From Spirometra erinaceieuropaei (Eukaryota > Platyhelminthes > Cestoda > Diphyllobothriidea > Diphyllobothriidae), in NCBI GenBank assembly GCA_902702965.1, contig CACRXP010000745.1:62620-126619 (forward strand): DNA of 64,000 bases, in the 5' to 3' direction. Made by a program: the position numbers and the translations under genes. Each line of letters starts with the position of its first letter. Position 1 is the stretch's first letter. Below, one piece after another: positions 32,150 to 43,050 of the stretch. Below the pieces are notes generated by a model. It had not been told where the DNA came from, did no database searches, and was given only the letters and a program-made list of their open reading frames with translations.

Positions 32150-32260
32150 GAGACACGATCGCTGGAGCGAGTGCTTTATTAGCCTGACGTTTCGGATTCT
32201 CACCCTAATCCATCATCAGAGACAGAGTCAGATAATGGATAGTGGATTGCCGCGTGTCCG
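32150..32260 (-). mobile_element. Solo PLE tail
   Basis: Only the 3' tail is present, matching 26640-26720 with the words GGAGACACGATCGCTG, TTTATTAGCCTGACG and TCAGAGACAGAGTCAG. No coding part and no inverted cap. Confidence 0.75.
32182..32223 (-). ncRNA. Intact minimal hammerhead ribozyme (PLE type)
   Basis: Best-preserved copy of the first subfamily. On the minus strand the order is GTCT (stem I), CTGATGA, extra T, GGATT ... AATCC (stem II), GAAA, self-complementary ACGT including the last A, cleavage C, then AGGC (stem I partner, with one G-U pair). All catalytic core bases (CUGANGA and GAAA) are present. Minimal hammerheads with such a tiny stem III are known from PLEs and are thought to work as dimers joined through stem III. 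Activity is not shown by sequence alone. Confidence 0.8.
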
Positions 32261-32592
32261 CGTTATGCATTAAAGTGGCATTTATGCAAGGCTGTTGTTC
32301 TGAACGGCACATAAGCTTTGCGCACAAGAATCTAGATGCTGCTTCCCTGGTATCAACGGAGCATCATGTTTTCCCTTATGTCTTTTCTCACCAACAAACT
32401 AGGCGATCATACCCTACAGCACACAGTTGCAATTATAAACGTAAAGAGAGGTCTGCCCAAACAAGAGGTTGCGCTACGCAGTTTATAACAATCTCCGTTT
32501 ACTCGAATAACAACCCACAGTTACTGAACAAATGAAAATTCCCTAACCGGAAGATTACCAGACTAAGGTCGCTGGTCACTAACTGACATTTG

Positions 32593-32719
32593 GGCCGGAT
32601 ATTATTTCATAGCCGTACATGCAGGAGACAGACCCCAGCCTAGCCCCTAAGCCCAACCCCTAACACTTAACCTCTAACTCCAGCCCCTAACAGGTGTGGC
32701 TACGAAATAGGATCTCGCC
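32593..32719. repeat. Small TIR element with telomere-like interior
   Basis: Imperfect 22-bp inverted ends (GGCCGGATATTATTTCATAG-CC and GGCTACGAAATAGGATCTCG-CC) enclose about 80 bases of CCCTAA/CCCCTAAC-type words. Similar concept to 11203-11584 but with different ends. Confidence 0.5.
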
Positions 32720-34839
32720 GATATTTTCCAAATGCAATTTCGGCATGCTCTCAAAGAGATGCCCCAAATTAAATCTAATTGTACTGATTCAAGGTTCCTG
32801 ATTTATGAAGCTTTCTGCATTCAAATGTAAATACACCTGGCTAGATTGCAGAGGACAAATACCTGCCAGCCATATTATTAACTAATGTAATTTAACTTTG
32901 TCCGAACTATATCATTACCTACTGTCCAACCATCAGCATATTCCACTTCATCGGGCAGAAGACAGTTCGAGAAAGAAAGAAGTTTCCGTCTAAAGGGAAG
33001 TACTTAGCCTCTATCAGGCCTCACTGAAAGACCCAAATTCCAGGAATTCTCTCCTCACTGATTCGCCTAGGAGGCGCCCTTCGTATTGTTTTGACCACAT
33101 AAACCATAGCTTTGCACCTCACGTACATCCTTGGTTCGGAGATAAACATTCACAAACAGAATATCAAGGGTTGCATCCTGCAGTTTACTGGATGTGATGT
33201 GAAAGGAATGCGTGAAGTACTTAGGGCGTAGCAGATGTGGCAAAGTTTAGGCGCTTTTATTTTTTCAACAAGCTGTCCAGTAAATGAAGAGAGACGATCT
33301 TGGCGCGTTCTGGGAAAAAACCCCAGGTATTTCAAACACCTTTAAAGAAGTTTGTTTACAGATTCCGTTAACTAATGCCGGGTGACCTTATACGGTACTT
33401 CCATATGTAATCAGACCAGTTTAGTCGTGCTTCAGACGGTCTCTTCACAGATTATCCATTTTTATTTCCCGACCAAGCCTATTATTTGCAGGTTTTAACA
33501 AGCATTTTTCAGAATTTCGTAAGTAACTCTAGATATTAAATGGTCGGAAGTTGACCAAAGATGACTCAATTGATTGAACCAGCAGACTGGCGTACTAGTA
33601 ACCACTTAACTCAGAAACACTTCATACTAACTCCTATCTCTTTGTAAAAGTTCATCTGTCTAGGGCGTTGAAGACCACCCCTCGCCGAATGCGGTGCCAG
33701 TGGCCATGTTGCGTTAACTTTATGTTCAATGAAGTAGCTTTGTGTTGCCTCTGACCCGTCCCATTCTTCCACGTTTTTGATGCCAATCAAAAGTTGGGGC
33801 TGCTAGATGTGCCAATAAGAATAACGGCTCTACGCTGCCCGTTCACGCGTGCCACTTACAACCTAAGCCCAAGCTCGACCTCATGAAGTGTTGGCCAAAA
33901 TTCTAGAGTGCGTTTTCTCTTAGAAAGGATTACTTAGGTGGAGTTTTAATACTGATTATCATGTGGCATAATCCTAAAGTGTTTTGGAATAGCCAGGATG
34001 TCGGTTTTTAAATGCCCTTCCTTTCGACCCCCAGGAGGAACCACACTTGGTAAAAATGACTACCTATGTAGCATTTACTTTGTAAATTGATTTTCGATTG
34101 CCCTATGAATTGGAATATATTTGATAAAAACATTCACAAAAATATCACTACTTTTTGCTTATTTGGTAGAAAATTACATTGTCTTCACATATAATGCCCT
34201 AAGGAAGGGTATATTTCGGTTTCAAAAAGTTTCCAATTGAGATTTTCTAGGACCGTGCTGTGTCCATTCATACAGCATCGTACCTGTCCGTTTGCCAAGG
34301 CTCTTCAAGGATTGTGCAACATAGTCCGCATCCACTGCAAAATTTTATGGACTCTACATGGTATCGTCATAAAGACATAGAGGAATTTGTGATTGTCCTC
34401 TCTCAACAGGCATGCACTTTATAGACTGGAATCGCTAAACGCTTATGCAACAGCTAAACAGGCCAACATTTCATGAGATCGGTAACTCACTGTAACTGGC
34501 TTCAATTAAGGACGATGGGTAGTGCATAAGCAGGGATATCCTCGAGACCGCATGAAATGGGAGCATCTGAATTCTGACACTCACTTCTGAATAGAAGTTA
34601 GTAACCCCAGCACTTTGCAGCCTGAGGTTTAACAACCGTTTCTCGCGGAAAATCAACGAAAAGTGGTCATAAAGTTGATTAAATAGTGGTTGAACCCGAC
34701 ATTAAATCGGAATTTACACTGTGAGAGAGGAAATCAACAGTTTTTTAGGGCACGATCAGTGTCCAGTTCGAAACTTGATCCCTCTAGGTATATATATAGT
34801 GGTCTGTCATTTTCTTTGTCCAAGGGATACAGCAGTTCC
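32720..34839. other. Nothing recognised
   Basis: One minus-strand open frame (34656-34471) has an acceptor-like CCTCAG and two donor-like GTGAGT words (after GAA and near the end), but no recognisable domain. The rest is featureless to me. Confidence 0.3.
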
Positions 34840-35035
34840 GCAGTCGCAGAATGGCGACTTATCCGTGAACTAATTTATACTGCGGTAGCCTTGTACTGCA
34901 TCTACTGCACTTTCCCACCTCATCTGCCTGACTCTGATGGCAAGACAGTGTTAAGACTATCGCGGCCGGCCTTGGGCACATTGGCCGACAAATCGGAGGC
35001 CCGTCCACCATTTGCCAGCAGATCTGGAAATTAAA
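34840..35035 (+). repeat. Dispersed retroposon family copy (fragment)
   Basis: Shares GGCGACTTATCCGTGAACTAATTTATA-type, GCATCTACTGCAC and CCCACCT blocks with 52350-52680 in the same orientation, and with 9785-9995 inverted. Confidence 0.5.
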
Positions 35036-35423
35036 TTTCCCCCCTATGATTTAATCTGTCCCTTTCCTCGTGTAAAGAGCAGCAGAGAACGCAGTTTACG
35101 CTACCGCAGTGATAAGGGCAGGGAGGTTGAATAAGGTTCTCTTAACCCTGGGAAGAGGGTAACAAAGGGTAGGAGAAAACTGACATGCTACTCCTAGATA
35201 ACTGTGCCGACTCCATTTAACACGGAGTATGGTTAAGTTGATAAGAATCGTCTCCGTCTGTTGTGAGACGTGACAACGGATATGGCCGCATATCGGAGGA
35301 AACGTCTTTCCTGTGTTTGTTTCCGATTTCGCAGAAATATATTAGGGGTTTTGCTATACTTATAGATGATATTATTATATATGTAGCTGTCCATGTCGTT
35401 GAACTAGTAGTTGTCGAAGTTAC

Positions 35424-35509
35424 CTTTTAAGAAAATCTTAGCAGTAGATTGCCTTTCCTTTATGTCAGCGAAATCCCCTACCGCATCTTCAAGACCGCAG
35501 CCAAGACCC
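35424..35509 (-). CDS. Coding-like exon, possible MDR/quinone-reductase C-terminus
   Basis: Acceptor GTGTGTACAG and donor AAAAG then GTAACT surround an open frame GLGCGLEDAVGDFADIKERQ followed by S-T-A-K-I-F-L-K. The pattern (L-E-D-A-x-x-x-F-x-x-I ... x-x-K-I-x-L) resembles the last helix and strand of zinc-type or prostaglandin-reductase-like medium-chain dehydrogenases. If the donor is not used, the frame ends seven codons later at 35404. No upstream exons with a nucleotide-binding motif were found, so this is tentative. Confidence 0.3.
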
Positions 35510-36183
35510 CTGTACACACGTTGACTATCTAAATAGGATGTGTCTTTGGCGCGCGTTAGCAGAGAAGAACTGAGGGATTTAAACTGTAAACATGTAAACA
35601 CCATTAACTTACTACTACAATGCAGCTCAAACTGTAAACCCCACGATACATACAGTCGAGCGTATCCTTACGCTTTTAGGTCAGTAGTGCCCATCCAGAA
35701 TCGTCGGAAGACTTTTGAGGACATACGTCGAACATACAGTCCATACCTGGAGATACTGAGTTTAGTAATATTGAAACATGCTTGAAAGGAATCACAGATG
35801 AACTACCGAATTAGTCTGAGATCAAGGAAAACTGCCATATTCAACCCGCATATGCTGCCTTTGTATTTATTCTGAGGAATTTCTGCATAGCTCTATGACT
35901 AAGCACCCATGGTGTTTTTTCATGCATTGTCGAATTTCCTACTTCATAAATCACATGCGGCTACTTGAAATTTTGATTTGCTGCTGCAATATATTAATTA
36001 TGGCTTGCTATTTAGCACCGAATAGTGAATCAAACTTTTATTGCAATAAATTAGGATTTTTATTTTATAAAAGTATCTTAAGTACTTGCTGCCATCTCGT
36101 ACAAAACAGCCCTCGGGACAAAAACACAAAGATAAATATTTGAAGAGGAAGAAGAATCGAGCACCGGAACAATTCGTTTATTA

Positions 36184-36225
36184 TCCTGAGATTTCAGACT
36201 CGTACAGGAGTCCATCGTCAGAGGT
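36184..36225 (-). ncRNA. Minimal hammerhead ribozyme, nearly intact
   Basis: Minus strand: ACCT, CTGACGA, extra T, GGACTC ... GAGTCT (five perfect pairs plus a wobble), GAAA, TCT, C, AGGA. Core bases are intact; stem III is ATCT instead of a palindrome and stem I has three pairs. Belongs to the same subfamily as the copies at 56598 and 56977. Confidence 0.65.
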
Positions 36226-36272
36226 AGTGGCAGAAACAGGACAAGCGACAGTTATTAGGCACGTAGACCCAA

Positions 36273-37148
36273 TCATCGACCGACGTCGCACGACTGGAGG
36301 TGACTGCGCAGGGCTCTGTACGCCGGCGCCAGATCGATAAATCGATTGACCGAGTTCTCATCCGAGGCCCAGGCTTCAATCAATTCTCGGCCTGTTTTGT
36401 TTCCGGCGTGGGCAACGGTTTTGGTGGCTGCGAAGTCAAACTCGTGACCCATTTCGTAGGTGTGGGCGGCCACTTGTGACTATGCGTCGCCTCGCCGCAC
36501 AGCCAGCTTATGTTCATGTATGCGCCATCCGAGCATGCGTCCAGTCTGTCCTGTGTAATTACAAGGACAATTTTGACACGGAATGCGATACACTACTCCA
36601 GATTGCTCTTCAGGTTTTAACCGGTCTTTCATCTTCATGACCCTGTTGCGCATGGTGGCTTTGGGGCGGTGTGAGATTCCAAACCCTAGCTCCGCATCAA
36701 TGCGTTCGGTCGCTTCTGAAACACCCTTGATGTATGGCAGAGAATGCCATATCGTCGGTGGCGTTGATGTTTGAGTTCTCTGGTGGCGACCGCGTAGGCA
36801 GCGACTTATGAATGCCCTCGGATAGCCGTTTTGCACAAACTGGTCGCGGAGATAACGTGCCTCACGCGCTCTATTTTCCAGTTTGCTGCAATGAGTTTGG
36901 ATCCGTTTGAAGAGCGTCTTCACACAGCTTCGTTTGTGAGCAACCGGATGGTTGCTGTGAAAACTGAGAAGCTGTGTGGTGTTCGTTGCCTTCCTATAAA
37001 CCGTCGTTTCAAGTTCACCGTTAAGGTTTCGTCTGACGAGCACATCCAGGAAGGGCAACTGCTGCTCCTGTTCTTCTTCCCTCGTGAATTTTATATCCGG
37101 GAAGACTGCGGTGCTCAATTCTTCTTCCTCTTCAAATATGTGTACACC
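36273..37148 (-). pseudogene. PLE RT C-terminus and GIY-YIG nuclease, one nonsense codon
   Basis: From 37148 the frame is open through the conserved T-V-Y-R-K-A-T-N-T and H-K-R-S-C-V blocks, P-Y-I-K-G-V-S-E, and the nuclease core GVVYRIPCQNCPCNYTGQTG. A TAG at 36482-36480 interrupts it just after R-R-G-D-A. The frame resumes at once (S-Q-V-A-A-H-T) and runs to the end at 36273 through GRELIEAWASDENSVNRFID. Only one disabling change is visible in the retained part, so this copy is comparatively young. The RT catalytic YADD is upstream of the truncation and absent. Confidence 0.85.
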
Positions 37149-37478
37149 TGGAACTCGAAATTTCGCCTTCATTCGTGAAAGATAAATATCCTTAGCTCCT
37201 TAGTTTCTGCCAGTAATTTTGATTTGTTCCGTACCGATAAGCACTTCGAAGACTGGCTCCATTCTTTCCTTCAAACAACGTGTACTGAATACTGGGTAGG
37301 TCAAAAGTCAAATCAACCGGTTCCTTTATTTCCAAATTACTGATATCGAGGGCAGAAGGCGCAGTCTGCTTGCAAAATTGATTCAGGAGTCGTCTTAAAT
37401 AAATAAGCTTCAGTTATAGGAACATTATTTGAGCTTAATGTTTGAGATAGGCCGTCAAAAGCCATATCCGTCTGAGTT

Positions 37479-37733
37479 CTATAAATAGTCAAATTCAGGT
37501 AACCTCCCGTTAATTTGCAGTCTGTCTGTTAGATTCATCCTTCTCGTTGCCCCAATTTGACGATAATAGAACCAAAAGAAATAATTCGGAACCTGGGTTA
37601 CGATCTCAAACTTACTCTCATAGATTGAAGTGCCAGACATGCTTTTGTTCAGAAATCCAACAGTAAAATCAAAGCCTTCCGCTTCACTACCGTCTGATAT
37701 AATTAATTTAATTGTTCGGTTCTCAGAGAACAC
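37479..37733 (-). CDS. Coding-like open frame, unknown
   Basis: Open for 84 codons with ordinary protein composition (GTSIYESKFEIVTQVPNYFF then WFYYRQ). No domain recognised and no clear acceptor. It ends against the foldback element at 37771. It could be an old exon or chance. Confidence 0.2.
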   Translation of the reverse strand: MFSENRTIKLIISDGSEAEGFDFTVGFLNKSMSGTSIYESKFEIVTQVPNYFFWFYYRQIGATRRMNLTDRLQINGRLPEFDYL

Positions 37734-38017
37734 TATTAATTAACTTGAAGGAATATTTCCCCGGAATGAATTTAAAGCAAGCAAGGACAGCAGAATTTAA
37801 TGGTACCACAAAATTTCGCGACGGCTTCTCAACTGCTGCCGGTCGTTGCATAACAGAAATAACAAGTGAGAAAGGTACAAAAATTCAAACCTTTGTACCT
37901 TTCTCACTTGTTTTTTTTCTGTTGTGCAACGACCGGCAGCAGTTGAGAAGCCGTCGCGAAATTTTGTGGTACCATTTAATTCTGCTGTCATTGCTTGCTT
38001 TAAAAACTATTAATTAA
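37733..38017. mobile_element. Long, nearly perfect foldback element with 11-bp direct repeats
   Basis: Arms 37771-37881 and 37892-38004 are complementary over about 110 bases with only a handful of differences, separated by a 10-base loop (AATTCAAACC). The direct repeat CTATTAATTAA occurs at 37733-37743 and 38007-38017, a likely target-site duplication. Some 27 extra bases lie between the left copy and the left arm. Because of the symmetry the same peptide is read on both strands, so the open frames here are artefacts. Confidence 0.85.
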
Positions 38018-41000
38018 GACAAATGCACTGAGATAAATGATAAAAAGTACAACAGGACTGACTTAGGAGATTGCCCAAGACAAAGAACCGTAAAGTGGCA
38101 TATTGCCAGTTGATGGTAAAGTTATTAATAATAATGTGTTGATAATTGGACTCCACATAAGTGATATTCGATGAAAAATAAACATAATATTTACAACTTT
38201 TGATGATTTGATTAATAAAGTCCTCCTGAGGCGGACGGTGTCGTTATTATCAGCTCCCTACATGAGCAACTGAGACCATCGCGTTTAGATACCGCCTAAG
38301 ATAAAGGATTCTAGACGCCTACTGATTTCGTCCTGTCCGTTGTGGACATCATGCCGAAGAAGACGTAGCAGTGGCCTAATGTCTGAGAAACATGCGTGGT
38401 GTAAGCTTGAATTTTGCATTCATACAGACGTGTGGTCATGGAACTGGGAATAATAAATTTAATATATTTGTATAAGTGAGGTCTGAGTATTTTATGGATA
38501 ACGTTTCCTTAAGTTCTGAGCCTGTCTTCATTTTTCTGCACATATCTACTACATCATGTATGTAATGAGCTTGAGCGGCTTCTGGGTCATCTGCATACAT
38601 AGAAGTGCTTTCGCCTGTGTCAATGTGAACGACAATATTCTCTTATTGCATCCGTGGTACGTGCATCTTAATATCGTTAGTTATTTTCTACCTACGCAAA
38701 TACTAACCGAAATAATTTGTCCAGCGAGTAAAAGATTCTGCTAAACGATCCTTTGTCAGAAAAAACCTATCACTCGTTTTGTTTATTTGGTGCAACATGC
38801 ACAACTTCTGAGCACGAAGTCTTCGATATTTATCTTCCACTGTGATGAGATTCCTGGCCTTCGGCTTCTCTAACTGGTCTCATCTCGAGAGACAGCGCTA
38901 CTGCTAATGTCTCCACCACGTTTAAATTCCTAGACAATATCTATGGGTGGGAATGGAGCATACAGCGTCTCGTCTAGTAGCCAGCCCTGGCATGAAACCA
39001 CAGTTGCTGCGTTGTGAATGTCTTGGATGTGCGTACTGAGTGATATGCGACCGGCAACGTAGAGGTAGGTGTTATGAGGCAGAAGAGTCTTTTGGGCAAT
39101 CATAAATGTTGCGAATTATAACGCAATTAAGAGGTAACGCGCCACAAGATGATGTTACAGACATTTTTGTTTGTATATGGCGAGTACCTAATTAGCTGGG
39201 ACGTCCTCGGTCAATCGTTCATTAGACCTGTCGTTATGGAATCTAGACACAGGTAATTTCTTTCATAAAGCGGGACGAGTCTCCAGGAAGTCCATTCTTT
39301 GCCTTCTTCTAGCCCTCCCCAGCCAAAAAACGAGTGTATGTTCAATTTTTGATGGCAAGGGAGCCTCCTATGCAAATTCTCTATGAAAGATGAAGTTCCT
39401 CAAACGCTTCCTTTAGATACCTATACATAGCTGTATGAGTGTTTGAATTATTTTTTGGATATTAAACCCCAAATTCTTTGCAATGCCATCACAGTGAAAC
39501 AGCTAGCGAATTTACACTTCAATTTCATGCAATTAGAGGTCACATTATAATTTAGAATGCAATCCAATCACAACTAAAAGGGGAAATTCACATACTGAGT
39601 CTACGGTTATTGCAATAATCCAGATTAAGTTGCACTGAAAGACGTAGGGCATCTTGTGTATGCCCTGCCAGAAAGTGGCCCCGTCATTAGGTGGGACTAG
39701 ACGATGATGGGTAAGGCCAGGTTCACGTTGACTAAGACAAAATATTTCAGGTGCCATTTTATTAATCCATTGGTTTATAGTTCCACTTAAAGGACGTCCT
39801 GAGTCGTAAATAATGCTATTTAAGGACGAAAACGCCTAGAAAAGACACCTAGTGGTCACAGAACGCACATTTAAACTAAGTGAATAAAAGTCTGTTTAAG
39901 TGAGTTGTTGAAAAGCATAAATCTGCTGCTAAGTTTGCAAGTCTGGGAAGCCATTAAAGTGGGCTCTCAGTCGGCGCATCAAAAGTCCCTCGAAAAATCC
40001 TTCTCCTGGAAGAAAAGAAAGCAGTGGATTCTTTACAGATTTGCAAATCCAGTTCCAAAATATAGCCGGAGACTTAGTCCGTTCTTCAATTGTCTTGTGC
40101 CCGATGCAGAGGAAAGAATTAATTTCATCCGTTGATAACATGACTGAAATGCATTCGCCCTTTTACATCTAGTCAGGTTTCTTTATATTAGAAAGCAGAA
40201 AGGGACATAGGTCAAAAGCTCTGACGCAAATTTCAAATTCACGCCGAAATTGCGTATGAAATAATGTCATTTAGTGGCCAGAGACCTTTGTTTGGCGATC
40301 TTCCGATTAGGAAATTTTAGATCGTTCAGAGTAACTGTGAGTTATTATTTGGGTAATCGTGGGTTGTTACAAACTGCGTACTGCCGTCTCCTGTTTGGAC
40401 AGACCTCTCTTTACGTCTTTAATTGCAACTGTTTGCTGTAGGATTTGACCGCCCAGCTTATTGATGACAAAAGGCATTAGAGTGAACATGATGCTACACT
40501 GACGTCAGGAAACCTGCACCTAAATTCTTGTGCGCAAAGCTTATATGCCCTTCAGAGCAACAGCTCTGCATAGATGCTCCTTTGATGCATAATGTGGACA
40601 CTTTCGGGTAACTTGCCAAGCAGTAATTTACCACGCTAAGTGGACACATAATGTTCCTATTTCTTCAACGACTTCACTTTGCCTAATTTTATTATTCCAA
40701 CTTCTTCGGAGTTTTCGTTTTTCTCTTAAATGGACGACCGCCTCAGATATATGGACGTACGACTCCCACAATGATGGTCGAATCGCCAATGTTTACAGAG
40801 CACGCAAACATCGAAGAATATTCGACTTCGGATATAATATGCCTCCCCAGAGAACGGTGACTCATCAATGTTAGAGGCAGAGATATTTTTAGGGGCATTA
40901 ATGACTTTTATATGTTTTATTTTAATTGTGAATTAATTTTATAGACCGCTTACAACTTCATTAATACGCTGCGTTTATGTGGCAGTTATGTGTTTTTTTA

Positions 41001-42743
41001 CAGTTGCTCGGAGAATAGGAATAATCTGGAATTTCAGGCTTGAGAGGTCTGCTTCCAGAAAATACCCGAACACGCCTTGTTAGATTATTTATTACAAAAT
41101 TCTACTTCAGAAGTCGGAGACGATCGTCTTTAAGTCGTTCCAGTCGAAATCGGGATCATGAGAATTTTTCGTCAGCAGAAGGAAACTGAGAACTTTCCAC
41201 AACTATATAAATCCCCATTTCCTATGAATGATCTTAGGCCGTAAACAAAGTTCATTGAACTACGCACATCACCACATCAATTAAAGGCCTTATACGTATA
41301 AGCCAATGAACAGTCTAGTCAATATTTATCATATTCTCTTGCGGCCTAGGCACTAATGAAAAGGATGGAGCATGTGCAACAAAGATTTATCCGAGTTTTT
41401 TCTGTGAATGTCCTTCAGGTCCTTTTAAGAGGACAGTTTTTTGCTGGCACATAAATCCTCAAGAACGAACTAATTACCCGTCTCTGGTGTAAGGTCACGT
41501 GTATCAGATATCAGTCGGCAAATTCGACTGTAAGCAAGAAATATATAGGAACAGAAAGAAAGACAAGGAATAAATTACCGTTGCTGAATTAGTATTTTAA
41601 GCTCGGGGTTGGCTAATTGGAGAGGCGAACAAATGCCATACTGTGAATTAAGTGCTCTCTGGCAAAGTCCTTTCGGTCCAAACGAAACAATAAAGACATG
41701 ACCAGACCTTGATAAAATCCAACTCAACAAAATTTCTGGGACGAAGGAAATATATCCAGAACGCATCCGTCAGCCGATTAGAGACCCATAGAAACCAAAC
41801 ATGTGCAAAATTCCAAAACGTGAGTGTCTAGTCAATTGGTCGGGAAAAATGTACTGATCATGGGCTTAATAGAGCAGAGGGAACTATATCCACTTCCTGC
41901 TAAACGTCTGTATGACAAACAAATATTTGGCGGAATTTCACTATATAAATAAATTCATAATCTTTTTTGAATGTTCAGTTTGTGGTGCCATTCGCTTCTC
42001 TTGTCTTGAGTCCCTTTACTATCTCCACCGTTGACCGAGTGGTCCGTGATTGGGATTCTACCATAATGCCATCATTTGCCTTTAGCGTTTGCACGAACTT
42101 CCTCTATTCTCTTCTATTAGGGCGTCATGTACCTAATAGCAATTATATCTTCATTCTGCGCAGATTCAAAGCAGAAAGTTGAAATAGTCTACGCATGCTC
42201 GGCGTAGAATCTGCATAGCGAATTCTAATTTGCGTCTTAAGGCGGACAAAACTTCCCTATTATTTGTAAACAACCCTTATCTGTCCTCCACCCGTCTGTT
42301 CCCTTGCCTCTTACCTTTTCCTTTATTCCAGTAGCATTCGATGTGCAAGTCTGAGAAGACGTTTTCTGGAAAATAAGACTTTCACTTTTAAAATATGTCA
42401 ATGATATAAAACGTAAAATGCCAATATTACATATGCGCAAATATGGGCAACAAAATGTGCGTTTTCAGGAACCGGGCAAAAAATAGTAATTGATAAATAC
42501 CCGATCTGCAGCGACAGAGAATGACAGGTGGCGAGGCACTGATGAACTTCTGTTCGATGAAGTACTTATGACCCATCTGGTAGGCCTCAGTGGTGGACCG
42601 ACTGCGCCAGGTGCGTCTGTGCGCATGTTTGTGTTTCTGGTCTCAGCTGCTGGTGGTCAGGGTAATGATTGGCTGAATGAAGGCAGAATAAGCCCGAAAC
42701 AGTGCTATATCAATCTACCCGCATTCTCTGTCGTCCCACCTCG

Positions 42744-42746
<3 letters not shown>
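38018..42746. other. Mostly unexplained; no confident gene
   Basis: I see no named repeat and no domain. At 39923-40160 (plus) two overlapping frames are open after a TTTGCAAG acceptor-like site; one gives a Ser/Lys-rich peptide (RRIKSPSKNPSPGRKESSGF) ending in a stop at 40170. It may be a terminal exon of an unknown gene or chance. Confidence 0.3.

Positions 42747-42786
<40 letters not shown>
42747..42786. repeat. (AT)n microsatellite
   Basis: About 40 bases of pure AT dinucleotide immediately left of the inverted-repeat element. Confidence 0.95.
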
Positions 42787-42789
<3 letters not shown>

Positions 42790-42980
42790 GAAAGATGAAG
42801 TTCTTTGGGAAACAGCAAAATTTTATTGTGAATTTTCGAGACTGGTTCCCCAGCTCGTCTTCAGACAATGGGCATGCAAAAACAATTAACTTTTAGCCTG
42901 AGTCTAGCAAAAGGAGTCAATGATTGGTTAATATTGTCATCTCGGGATTGGCTGTTTCCCAAAGAACTTCATCTTTCTAA
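42787..42980. mobile_element. TIR element carrying a hammerhead motif, between AT tracts
   Basis: A perfect or near-perfect 30-bp inverted repeat (TTAGAAAGATGAAGTTCTTTGGGAAACAGC at the left, its complement at 42951-42980) bounds about 194 bp. The minus strand carries a hammerhead motif at 42825-42869. The element is flanked by AT dinucleotide tracts, so insertion at TA is possible. No ORF. It does not share obvious tail sequence with the PLE copies except the hammerhead plan and TTTTATT next to it. Confidence 0.7.
42825..42869 (-). ncRNA. Intact minimal hammerhead ribozyme in TIR element
   Basis: Minus strand order: ATTGT (stem I, 42869-42865), CTGAAGA, extra C, GAGCTGG, loop GGAA, CCAG-T-CTC (stem II with one bulged T), GAAA, palindrome AATT including the last A, cleavage C, ACAAT (stem I partner, 42829-42825). 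All core bases are present and stem I is five perfect pairs. The same plan as the PLE hammerheads but with different stem sequences, which is compensatory evidence that the structure is real. Confidence 0.75.
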
Positions 42981-43006
42981 TTATATTTCTTGGGATGCCT
43001 GTTTTT

Positions 43007-43009
<3 letters not shown>

Positions 43010-43048
<39 letters not shown>
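43010..43048. repeat. (AT)n microsatellite
   Basis: About 39 bases of AT dinucleotide between the TIR element and the PLE tail at 43049. Confidence 0.95.

Positions 43049-43050
<2 letters not shown>

Larger units (their letters stand above)
36137..37150 (-). mobile_element. Penelope-like element with 30-bp inverted termini
   Basis: Minus-strand PLE, 5'-truncated after the RT catalytic box. The two ends are inverted copies of the same roughly 30 bases (AATATTTGAAGAGGAAGAAG plus GAGCACCG; one mismatch), so the truncated 5' end is capped by a piece of the 3' end. The interior runs from FPDIKFTREEE through the PLE block FLDVLVRRNLNGELETTVYR to the GIY-YIG nuclease. The 3' tail carries a hammerhead motif. 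Confidence 0.85.

Noticed and set aside
37712..38017. Two open frames encoding the same peptide on opposite strands.
   Set aside because: Direct result of the near-perfect palindrome, not a gene.
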